Shown piece by piece: positions 8,858 to 17,200 of a stretch of 59,360 nt of DNA. The first letter of the stretch is position 1. Each line of letters begins with the position of its first letter. Source of the DNA: Mycobacterium sp. 1164985.4 (GTDB lineage: Bacteria; Actinomycetota; Actinomycetes; Mycobacteriales; Mycobacteriaceae); NCBI RefSeq assembly GCF_001668575.1, contig NZ_LZMD01000056.1, positions 1-59,360 of the forward strand. The letters are read 5' to 3'. A program made the position numbers and the translations under genes. The notes below the pieces were generated by a model. The model was not told the origin of the DNA, searched no databases, and saw only the letters and a list, made by a program, of their open reading frames with translations.

Positions 8858-10528
8858 GTGAACGCATCCTCCGTCGCCGCCCGGCCGGCATCCCGTTCGA
8901 AGGTCAAGCAGCTCACCGGACGCACCGTTTCCCGCCTGCTGCGGCTGCCACCGCGAACCACTGACTTCAGGGTCGATCACTTCCGTGTACCGATGCGCGA
9001 CGGTGCCGAGTTGAGGGCCGACCATTACGCGCCGGTGACGTCCAGTCCCGCGGGAACCCTGCTGGTTCGTTGCCCCTACGGCCGGGCCTTCCCATTCAAT
9101 GCGCTCTATGCCCGCGCCTACGCGTCTCGCGGGTATCACGTCGTCCTCCAGAGCGTGCGCGGCACGTTCGGCTCGGACGGCGAGTTCGACCCGATGGTGA
9201 ACGAGATCGCTGATGGTGCCGACACCGTCGAGTGGCTTCGCAACCAAGACTGGTTCACCGGATCTTTCGCCACGATCGGCCTGTCCTACCTGGGCTTCGC
9301 CCAATGGGCGTTGCTCACTGACCCTCCCCCGGAGATGAAGGCCGCCGTCGTCACGGTTGGACCTCACGACCTCAGCGGTCCGCGCTGGGGCACTGGCTCC
9401 TTCGCGCTGAGCGACTTCCTCGGCTGGAGCCACGGGGTCGCGAACCAGGAAGACACAAGGATGTTGCGGGCGGCGGTTCGTGCAGCGCGGGCGCGGCGCC
9501 TCCTCGGCCGCGCTACGAGCCGTCTGCCCACGGGTGAGGCTGGTCGGGCTTTACTCGGTGACGGCGCACCGTGGTGGGAATCGTGGCTCGAGCACCCCGA
9601 CGCCGACGACCCACACTGGACAGCGCTGAACATTGGGCACGCGTTGGATCTCACCGACATCGCCGTTCTGCTGATCGGGGGCTGGCAGGACACGTTCGTC
9701 GAACAGACGATCGCCCAATATCACCGGCTTCACGAACGCGGGGTGGACGTGGGGTTGACTATCGGCCCGTGGATGCACGTCGACATGATGAGGAAGGCAG
9801 CCCCCACATGTATCCGCGAAACACTGGATTGGCTGAGCACCCACCTAACGGGAGCTGAGAGCGCCCGGCCTCAGGCGGTCCGCATCTTCATCAACGGGCG
9901 GGGCTGGATCGACCTGCCCGACTGGCCACCCGCGATGCCCGAGGTGGTGCGATACCTGCAACCGGGCGGCCGCCTCGGCGACGCCGTTCCGCCGGAGACC
10001 GCCGCGCCGTCGACCTTCACCTACAACCCGGCGAATCCGACACCGACCGTCGGCGGTCGCCTGCTGTCACCGGAGGGCGGGTACCGCAAGGACACCAGCC
10101 TTGCCCAGCGGGCCGACGTGTTGAGCTTCACCGGCGACCGCCTGCCCGCGGACAAGTACGTGGTCGGCGTTCCGGTCGTGGAACTGTCGCACACGTGCGA
10201 CAACCCGTACAACGACCTGTTTGTACGCATAAGCGAGGTCGACGCGAAGGGACGCTCACGGAATGTGAGCGACGGTTACGTTTGTGCGGCACCGGATTTC
10301 GGCCAGGTGCGCATCGAACTCGATCCGATCGCCCACCGGTTCCGCGCCGGTTCGCGGATCCGGGTGCTCGTGGCGGGCGGGTCGCATCCCCGCTTCGCCC
10401 GCAACCTCGGTACCGGCGAATCACTCGGGACGGGTACCAAGCTCGCATCGGCCACCCATACGGTGCACCTCGGTGGCGGCGCGTCGCGGCTGATCCTGCC
10501 GGCCGGACCGCAGCCGCCAGCCGGCTGA
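8858..10528 (+). CDS. CocE/NonD family hydrolase (S15-type acyl esterase/peptidase)
   Basis: 556 residues. The N-terminal alpha/beta-hydrolase core contains the nucleophile elbow GLSYLG (Ser near 141), an acidic residue in GGWQDTF (Asp near 279) and the His in GPWMH (about 306). The C-terminal jelly-roll domain (about 345-550; RILVAGGSHPRFARN-type end) is the X-Pro dipeptidyl-peptidase C fold, as in cocaine esterase. Members cleave esters or acyl peptides; the substrate here is unknown. The GTG at 8858 lies 6 nt after a TAGCCT box (8846-8851), suggesting a leaderless mRNA. No signal peptide is seen. It corresponds to Rv2800. Confidence 0.88.
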   Translation: MNASSVAARPASRSKVKQLTGRTVSRLLRLPPRTTDFRVDHFRVPMRDGAELRADHYAPVTSSPAGTLLVRCPYGRAFPFNALYARAYASRGYHVVLQSVRGTFGSDGEFDPMVNEIADGADTVEWLRNQDWFTGSFATIGLSYLGFAQWALLTDPPPEMKAAVVTVGPHDLSGPRWGTGSFALSDFLGWSHGVANQEDTRMLRAAVRAARARRLLGRATSRLPTGEAGRALLGDGAPWWESWLEHPDADDPHWTALNIGHALDLTDIAVLLIGGWQDTFVEQTIAQYHRLHERGVDVGLTIGPWMHVDMMRKAAPTCIRETLDWLSTHLTGAESARPQAVRIFINGRGWIDLPDWPPAMPEVVRYLQPGGRLGDAVPPETAAPSTFTYNPANPTPTVGGRLLSPEGGYRKDTSLAQRADVLSFTGDRLPADKYVVGVPVVELSHTCDNPYNDLFVRISEVDAKGRSRNVSDGYVCAAPDFGQVRIELDPIAHRFRAGSRIRVLVAGGSHPRFARNLGTGESLGTGTKLASATHTVHLGGGASRLILPAGPQPPAG

Positions 10529-10532
10529 GCGG

Positions 10533-11093
10533 TCACCCTACCGAAGCACTGACGCGCGAGGCGATCTCGCGCAGCGTGTTGTCGTCGTGCACCGGCGTTG
10601 CCCATTCCGGGTCGACCGGCAGCTGCACCCAGCTGGAACAGCCCGCGTACTCGGGGGTGCGTTCGAGTCGCAGCGGTCGCACCAGCGGGCTGGCCTGCAC
10701 GACGAGCGCGGTGAGTCGGTGCTTCGGCCGGAAGTCGAGGCGGTCGGCGCGCACCGACTCGTCGGTCCAGATATGCAGTGGCGCAATCTGTTCGAGTGCC
10801 TCCGGACGGTTGACCTCGATCGCGGCGACGACGCGGGCGCCGGCACGGATCACGACAGCGTCGTCGGTGCTGTCGGCGGCCGCCGCGTCGAGCAGGTCGC
10901 GGTGCTCGGTGCGCACGCGTTCGGCGTGGCTGTGCGCGACGGTCGGGAACAGCAGGAATCGTGAGGCGGTGACCGCGAACCGCTTCTCGTGAATGCCGCC
11001 CTTGCGCAGCAGCACGGTCTGCCTGCCGTTCAGCAGCGCGTGCACCGCGGCGCTCCACTCCTTGAGCGTGGGCTGCGTCAACGTTGTCGTCAT
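10533..11093 (-). CDS. DUF1802 family protein
   Basis: 186 residues, conserved in Actinobacteria and cyanobacteria without a known role. Conserved blocks include LKEWSAAVHALLNGRQTVLL and RKGGIHEKRF, then RFLLFPTVAHSHAERVR, then DRLDFRPKHRLTALVVQ. The ATG at 11093 lies 4 nt after the stop of the DUF2277 gene, so the two are probably cotranscribed. Its 3' end meets the convergent CocE-type gene with only 4 nt between stops. It is probably cytoplasmic. Confidence 0.8.
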   Translation of the reverse strand: MTTTLTQPTLKEWSAAVHALLNGRQTVLLRKGGIHEKRFAVTASRFLLFPTVAHSHAERVRTEHRDLLDAAAADSTDDAVVIRAGARVVAAIEVNRPEALEQIAPLHIWTDESVRADRLDFRPKHRLTALVVQASPLVRPLRLERTPEYAGCSSWVQLPVDPEWATPVHDDNTLREIASRVSASVG

Positions 11094-11097
11094 CGGG

Positions 11098-11373
11098 CTA
11101 CGTCTTGGCCGCCGCCTCGATGCGCGCCCGCACCTCGGGCCGACGCAGCGGCGGAACCGTCTTGGGTGGCTGGCGCCGGGGCGGCAGCGACGACAGCAGC
11201 CGGTCAGTGGTGGCGGTGACCTCGGCGACGGCGGCCTCGAAAGCGTCGGCGTTGGCCGCGGTCGGCCGCGTGATGCCGCTGACCTTGCGGATGTACTGCC
11301 GCGCGGCGGCCTCGATCTCTTCGTCGGTCGCCGCTGGTTCGAGCCCGCGCAGCTCGGTGATGTTTCGGCACAT
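11098..11373 (-). CDS. DUF2277 family small protein
   Basis: 91 residues beginning MCRNITELRGLEPAATDEEI, the DUF2277 hallmark. It continues with an AARQYIRKVSGITRPT helix and a basic, Pro-rich C-terminus. Function is unknown. The ATG at 11373 is preferred over further upstream codons, which would run through the divergent echA16 promoter. The start lies only 22 nt from the echA16 GTG. Confidence 0.8.
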   Translation of the reverse strand: MCRNITELRGLEPAATDEEIEAAARQYIRKVSGITRPTAANADAFEAAVAEVTATTDRLLSSLPPRRQPPKTVPPLRRPEVRARIEAAAKT

Positions 11374-11395
11374 GGCTCCACGATAGGTTCGTCGG
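11374..11395. promoter_or_regulatory. Overlapping divergent promoters, DUF2277 gene and echA16
   Basis: The plus strand has TAGGTT (11384-11389), 6 nt before the echA16 GTG. The minus strand has TATCGT, 5-6 nt before the DUF2277 ATG, and the two boxes share bases. Both genes would be leaderless and the two polymerase complexes could not sit there together. Confidence 0.45.
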
Positions 11396-12151
11396 GTGAC
11401 TGACGACATCCTGCTCATCGAGACCCAAGATCGCGTGCGCACGCTGACCCTCAACCGCCCGCAGTCGCGCAACGCGCTGTCGGCCGAACTGCGCAGGCGG
11501 TTCTACCGGGCTCTGGGCGAGGCGCAGGCCGACGACGATGTCGACGTCGTGATCGTCACCGGCGCCGACCCGGTGTTCTGCGCAGGCCTGGACCTCAAAG
11601 AGCTCGGCGACACCACCGAGCTGCCCGACATCTCGCCGAAGTGGCCGCCGATGTCCAAGCCGGTGATCGGCGCGATCAACGGCGCGGCGGTCACGGGTGG
11701 CCTCGAGATCGCCCTGTACTGCGACGTGCTGATCGCCTCCGAGCAGGCGCGGTTCGCCGATACCCACGCGCGGGTGGGGCTGTTGCCGACGTGGGGCCTG
11801 TCGGTGCGGCTGCCCCAGAAGGTCGGCATCGGGATGGCGCGTCGTATGAGCCTGACCGGGGATTACCTGTCGGCCGAGGAGGCGCTGCGGACCGGGCTGG
11901 TCACCCAGGTGGTGTCGCACGACGAGCTGATGCCGACGGCCCGACAGATCGCGGCCTCGATCGTGGGCAACAATCAGCGGGCCGTGCGTGCGCTGCTCGC
12001 GTCGTACCACCGCATCGACGAGGCGCAGACCAACGAGGGGTTGTGGATCGAGGCGGCGTCGGCGCGCGAGTGGATGCGCACGGCCAGCGGCGACGACATC
12101 GCCGCCAACCGCGACGCGGTCCTGCAGCGAGGCCGCTCCCAAGTCCGCTGA
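11396..12151 (+). CDS. echA16: Enoyl-CoA hydratase/isomerase family protein
   Basis: 251 residues, crotonase fold. Oxyanion-hole stretches are visible: SRNALSAEL and ADPVFCAGLDLKEL in the first half, then GAINGAAVTGGLEIALYCD, followed by DTHARVGLLPTWG. The position usually held by a catalytic Glu is within the ADTHARVGLLPTWG block. The family hydrates enoyl-CoA in beta-oxidation; the exact substrate is unknown. The GTG at 11396 directly follows a -10 box. The sequence closely resembles Rv2831 (EchA16). Confidence 0.88.
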   Translation: MTDDILLIETQDRVRTLTLNRPQSRNALSAELRRRFYRALGEAQADDDVDVVIVTGADPVFCAGLDLKELGDTTELPDISPKWPPMSKPVIGAINGAAVTGGLEIALYCDVLIASEQARFADTHARVGLLPTWGLSVRLPQKVGIGMARRMSLTGDYLSAEEALRTGLVTQVVSHDELMPTARQIAASIVGNNQRAVRALLASYHRIDEAQTNEGLWIEAASAREWMRTASGDDIAANRDAVLQRGRSQVR

Positions 12152-12165
12152 GGCTCTCCCCTGTG

Positions 12166-12222
12166 GCGCGAAAGTGCGTGTCTGCACACGACACGCCGCC
12201 CATTTACAGCAGTTTGCGCACC
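12166..12222 (+). repeat. Dispersed 57-bp repeat, copy A
   Basis: The unit is a roughly 30-nt conserved block (12167-12196; core GTGCGTGT..GCACACGACACGC), 11 variable nt, and a TTTGCGCAC end. The conserved block matches the left arm of copy B (40762-40791) at 28 of 30 positions. It sits between echA16 and a methyltransferase gene, in opposite orientation to copy D on the other side of that gene. Confidence 0.7.
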
Positions 12223-12238
12223 CTCATAAGCTGCGAGC

Positions 12239-12805
12239 GTGAACGAAGCGCATGAGTACTGCGGCAGCGACGAATGGCGGCAGCTGATTCGCGAGGTGAT
12301 TCTGCCGTGGGCGTTGGGCGAGGTCGACCTCGGCGACGACGTCATCGAGGTGGGCCCCGGCTACGGCGCCACCACCGACGTGCTGAGCGAATCGGTGGGC
12401 CGGCTGACGTCGGTGGAGATCGACGACGAACTCGCAGCGATGCTGACCGACCGCTTCGCCGATGTCCCGACCGTCGAGATCGTGCGCGGTGACGCGACGG
12501 CGCTGTCCTACGACGACGACCGCTTCACCGGCGCAGCGTGTTTCACGATGCTGCACCACGTCCCGACCGCCGAACTCCAGGACAAGCTGTTCGCCGAGGT
12601 CGCCCGTGTGCTGCGGCCCGGGGCGGCGCTGGTCGCCAGCGACAGCCTCGGCAGCGACGAGTTGGCCGTCGCGCATGAGGGCGACACCTACAACCCCGTC
12701 GACCCCGATACGCTGCCGGATCGGTTGGCAGCGGCCGGGTTCGGCGATGTGCGGGTAAAGACGACAGAGTTCGGCTGGGCCGCGATCGCGCGGGCCCGCG
12801 CGTAG
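12239..12805 (+). CDS. Class I SAM-dependent methyltransferase
   Basis: 188 residues. The SAM-binding motif I is VIEVGPGYGATTDVL, the acidic ribose-binding end of strand 2 is SVEIDD, and RGDATALSYDDDRFTGAACF and LHHVP follow. The C-terminus is short and has no obvious substrate domain, so the target is unknown. The GTG at 12239 lies 6 nt after a TAAGCT box (12227-12232), suggesting a leaderless mRNA. The gene is flanked by inverted copies of a dispersed repeat (A and D), which may mark it as an inserted cassette. Confidence 0.8.
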   Translation: MNEAHEYCGSDEWRQLIREVILPWALGEVDLGDDVIEVGPGYGATTDVLSESVGRLTSVEIDDELAAMLTDRFADVPTVEIVRGDATALSYDDDRFTGAACFTMLHHVPTAELQDKLFAEVARVLRPGAALVASDSLGSDELAVAHEGDTYNPVDPDTLPDRLAAAGFGDVRVKTTEFGWAAIARARA

Positions 12806-12822
12806 CGCACGCTTACACCGCG

Positions 12823-12889
12823 GCGAGCGTGCGCAAAGTGCTCAGATATCGCGGGGCGGCCTGTCCTCTGCAGATACGCAATGCTCGCG
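12823..12889 (-). repeat. Dispersed repeat, diverged copy D
   Basis: It begins GCGAGCGTGCGCAAAG and ends with a block resembling the conserved half of copies A-C (GCAGATACGCAATGCTCGCG, compared with GCAAACACGCACGCTCGCG). It fills most of the 88-nt gap between the methyltransferase stop and the dinF stop. Confidence 0.5.
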
Positions 12890-12893
12890 GGGA

Positions 12894-14225
12894 TCACGCC
12901 GTGCCGGGCACCAGCCAACGGCCCGAGAACGCGCGCCAGCCGACGAACGCCAGCCGCAGCACCATGAACGTCGACAGCCCGGCCCAGATCCCCAGCAGTC
13001 CCCAGCCGAACGCCAGCGACAGCCAGATCAACGGCAGGAAGCCGACCAGCGCGCTGGTCAGCGTCGCGTTGCGCATGAACTTCGCGTCGCCGGCGCCCAA
13101 GAGTACGCCGTCGAGCGCGAAAACGATTCCGGCGACCGGCAATTGGGCCACCATGAACCACCACGGCACCCCGATGGCATCGAGCACCGAGCGGTCGTCG
13201 GTGAACACGTTCGGGAACACCGACGCACCGACCGCGAACACGATGGAGAGCACCGCCGAGGCCAACGCGGAGAAGATCGTGACCCGCCACGCCACCGACT
13301 TCGCGTGCGCCAACTGCCCCGCACCCAGCGCCGCGCCGACCAGCGACTGAGCCGCGATCGCCAACGAATCCAGCACCAGCGCTAAGAAATTCCACAACTG
13401 CAGCACGACCTGGTGCGCGGCGACGGCGGCCGCCCCGAACCGGGCGGCGACGGCGCCCGCGGAGACGAAGCAGGCCTGGAACGCCAGCGTCCGCAACACC
13501 AGATCGCGACCCATGACCACCTGCGCGCGCAACACCTCGGGATGCAGCCGCAGCGGGACCCGTTCGATCAGCAGCGCGCGACAGAACAGCATCGCGGCCA
13601 GCCACTGTCCCACCAGGTTCGCGACGGCCGAACCCGGCAACCCGAGCCGCGGCATGCCGAGCCAGCCGTACACCAGCAGCGGACACAGCACCGCCGACAC
13701 CGCGAACCCGAACACGACGAACCGCAACGGCCGCGCCGTGTCCTGGACTCCGCGCATCCACCCGTTGCCCGCCGCCGACACCAAAATCGCGGGCACGCCG
13801 ACGATCGCGATGCGCACCCACGACAACGCCTCTTCGGCGATCTCTCCCCCGTCGGACGCCCCCGCCAACACCGACACCAGCGGCACCGCGAACACCTGTA
13901 CGGCGGCGACGATCACCGCACCCAACCCCAGCGCGAGCCAGGTCGCCTGCACGCCCTCCCCCACCGCGGCCGCGCGGTCGCCGGCGCCGAAGAACCGGGC
14001 CGAGCGCGCGGTGGTGCCGTAGGCCAGGAACGTCATCTGCGAGCTCAGCGTGGAAAGGATCAGCGCGCCGATCGCCAACCCGGCCAACGCCAGCGCGCCC
14101 AGGCGGCCGACCACCGCGAGATCAAACAGCAGGTAGATCGGTTCTGCGGCCAGCACTCCGAGCGCGGGTATCGCGAGTGCGGCGATCTGCCGAGTGCTCG
14201 CTGTCGAGTGACCGGGTGGCGTCAC
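12894..14225 (-). CDS. dinF: MATE-family efflux protein DinF
   Basis: 443 residues of about 12 membrane segments in two similar halves. The MATE features include ALAIPALGVLAAEPIYLLFDLAVVG at the N-terminus and AAAVAAHQVVLQLWNFLALVLDS in the second half. The family exports cations, drugs or bile-salt-like compounds with H+ or Na+. The GTG at 14225 (VTPPGHSTAS) is chosen because the preceding open stretch is not conserved with mycobacterial DinF (Rv2836c). The kinase/cyclase gene ends 47 nt upstream on the same strand, so read-through from that operon is possible. Confidence 0.9.
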   Translation of the reverse strand: MTPPGHSTASTRQIAALAIPALGVLAAEPIYLLFDLAVVGRLGALALAGLAIGALILSTLSSQMTFLAYGTTARSARFFGAGDRAAAVGEGVQATWLALGLGAVIVAAVQVFAVPLVSVLAGASDGGEIAEEALSWVRIAIVGVPAILVSAAGNGWMRGVQDTARPLRFVVFGFAVSAVLCPLLVYGWLGMPRLGLPGSAVANLVGQWLAAMLFCRALLIERVPLRLHPEVLRAQVVMGRDLVLRTLAFQACFVSAGAVAARFGAAAVAAHQVVLQLWNFLALVLDSLAIAAQSLVGAALGAGQLAHAKSVAWRVTIFSALASAVLSIVFAVGASVFPNVFTDDRSVLDAIGVPWWFMVAQLPVAGIVFALDGVLLGAGDAKFMRNATLTSALVGFLPLIWLSLAFGWGLLGIWAGLSTFMVLRLAFVGWRAFSGRWLVPGTA

Positions 14226-14272
14226 GATACCTATGGCAGCACGGTCGGGTCCCGGCCGCACATCCGTATCGG

Positions 14273-17200
14273 CTATTCCCAGCACACCTCATAGACCCGC
14301 TCGGGATCGCGCAGTCCCTTGAGTTGCTCGTCCCGGTTTGCGCCGAACTGGAATTCGTGGCTGCCGGCGACCAGTCCGCGCAGTACCGCAGACACGAGGA
14401 TCTCGCCGCCCTTCGCCTTCGCTCCAATCCGTGCCGCGAGGATCACGGTGTGTCCGAAGAAGTCCTCCCGCTCCTTGATCACCTCTCCGGTGTGCAGTCC
14501 GATCCGGACGCGCAGTAGCTGATTGCCGGACTCATCGCGACGCGCCGCCAAATCTCGCTGGATCGCGATCGCACAACGCAGCGCATTGCCGGCGCTGTCG
14601 AACGCGACCATGAATCCATCCCCCTGTGATTTGACCTCGAAACCGCGGTTCCCTGCGAGATGGCGACGGATCAGCGCGTTATGGCGGTGCAGGAGCTTGA
14701 GCCACCGCTCGTCACCGAGCTCCTCGGTGAGGGCGGTGGAACCTTCGATATCCGAGAACATGATCGTGACCGTCCCGTCGGGCGCGGCTACGCCCCGGAG
14801 ATCGGGCCGTGTCAACTCGACGGACTGCGCAACGCTCTCGAGTGCCGACCATCCCAGCGTCGGCGTCGTCTCTCGGTGCTCCTCCCGCAGACGGGCGAGT
14901 CGTTCCACCTCGACGGGCATGCCGTTGCGCCGTGCCATGGCATGCCCCCGGTCGATCAGACTCATTGCTTTTTCCCGATCGCCCGGCACAGATCTGCGCA
15001 GTAACGTGCGGGCGTACTCGTAGCAGACCCTGGGTGTCACGTATTCGCTGCCGATCTCGGCATTACGTGCGAGAGCGAGTTCGAAGTGTTCTGCCGCGTC
15101 CCGATGCCGGTCCGCGGCCGAGGCGGCGAATCCGAGGAAGGTGTGGTTGGACCCGAGGCACCCGGCTCCGGCGAGGAATAACGTGCAGCGGTCTGCATAG
15201 GGTTCGAGCAGTTCGTAGAGCGCGTTTGCGGCTTTGCGATCACCGATCGGGATCGACGCCATTGAAAGCACGCAGACCGATGTCAACCAGTCCGTGGTGC
15301 GCCGGAGCGCTTGGAAGCCGTCCGCCGCAAGCTCAGCGAATCCGGCGCACGCCTCATCGAGCTGGCCGATCTCGGTCAGCAGCCACACGTACGACGCCGG
15401 CCACGCCTGACCGTAGCGTGCGGCGGCCTCGCGAGCGGCGTCGCGCAGCAGTTCGAGGGTGCCATCCGCGAGCCGGGTCAGGAACGAGTGCGCGCCGAAC
15501 ACAACGGTCGCGATCTCTGGTTCGGCACGCTGGCCGATCGACAGCGCCGTCTTCGCGAGACGTTCCGACTCCTTATATCGACCCTGCATCAGCGCTCGCA
15601 TCGTGCGGAACACCGCCGTCTGCCACTGGTAGCGCGGCTGGCGTAGTTCCCCGGCCAGTCGGTCACACGCCGCGATCGCCTCGTCGACAGCGCGGAAGTC
15701 GCCCAGCTGTGCAAGCGCGATCAGCCGTAGTTGGTGACCCTCGAATTCCATGTCGCGGTCGCCGACGATCCGGGCAAGCCGCACCATCTCTTCACCCGAT
15801 GCAATCGCTTGGTCGATCCGGTCGGGCCCCAGCGTCGACCACTGGCGACTGTGCATGGCCAGTAGCAGGATCTTTGTGTCGCCGACACGCTCAGCCATCT
15901 CTATTGCCTGTGCGCTTGCCCGGTCGGCGTCCTCGAGGGCTCCCTTGCAGCGGAGCTCGAGGGCCAGCCGGGCAAGGACTGTTACCCGCAGCGCGCTGTC
16001 CCGGGCGGGCAGCATCTCGAGGGCCTCATCCAACAGCGCCACCAGCTGTTCATCGGCACGATCGGTAATCGAGAAGCCTCCCGGCCCACCGCCGTAGCCG
16101 AGCGCGGCTCGGGCGAAATGGTTATTCAACGCGAGCTCACGTGCGATCGACGCCGCCTCACCGAACGTTTCTCGCGCACCTTTGGCTTCGCCGGCCCGCC
16201 AGCGCGCATCCCCGAGCGCCAGCAGCAGATCGCACCGGCGCTGCGGCTCCTCGGGCAGCGTGTCAAAAAGCCGAAGCGCCGTCGCATAGAGGTTGACGGC
16301 GTCTTCATAGGCATACGTTGCTGCCGCGCGTTCGCCCGCCCACCACGCATAGTCGGCTGCCTTCGCGACATCGCCTTGTGGAGCCGCCTTCGCGAAGTGG
16401 TATGCGATCGCAGACAAATGAGACTCGATCCGATCCTCATGAATCTCCTCGAGCGCCTCGCCGGTGGCGATGTGAAGCTGGGAGCGGCGCAGCGGAGAGA
16501 GGTCGTCGTACAGCGCGTCGCGAGTTGCGCCGTGCGCGAAGACGTACCTTCCCGGTTCGCCTGTGGCCTGGCGAACAATGGCCCCGTCGAGTGCCGGCTG
16601 CATGCACATCAGCACGGCGTCTGCCTCCAGCCCACTCACATGCGTCAGGATCTGCAAATCAAACTCGCGGCCGATCACCGCCGCCGTTGACAACAACTCG
16701 AGCGCCTCGGCAGGCAGTTTCCCCAACCGGCGGGAGACCGCCTCGTGGACACCCCGAGGAATCCCGAACTCTTCGCCGTCACGGATGTTGGTGACCCAGC
16801 GACCGTCGCGCCAGTCGAGGACTTCCGAGTCGATCAGATGACGGATGATCTCTTCGACGAAGTACGGGTTACCCTCCGATTCTCGGCAAACCGCGTCTGC
16901 AAGCGCGAGTTCGCTTCGTTGCTCGAGCGGTTGTTGCAGGACCGCTTCGAGCATCGCCTTGACGTGGTGATCGGATAGCCCACGCAGCCTGATGTGTGTG
17001 GAGCCGCGCTCTTTGCTGAGTGCGGTGACAGCGTCGTTCAGGTAATGGTCGGCGGGCAGCTCGTCATCGCGGTAGGTGCCCAGCAGAAACACACGAGAGC
17101 GAGCCAGCTCGCGCGCGACGAACGAAAGCAACATCAGCGACGGACGGTCGGCCTGGTGCAGATCTTCGAGGAAGATCGCGATCGGCTCGCGTTCGGAAGC

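Noticed and set aside
12894..14225. dinF as part of the DegV/kinase operon
   Set aside because: The gap is 47 nt without overlap and dinF follows nrnA in M. tuberculosis without the operon; read-through is possible but functional membership is not supported.
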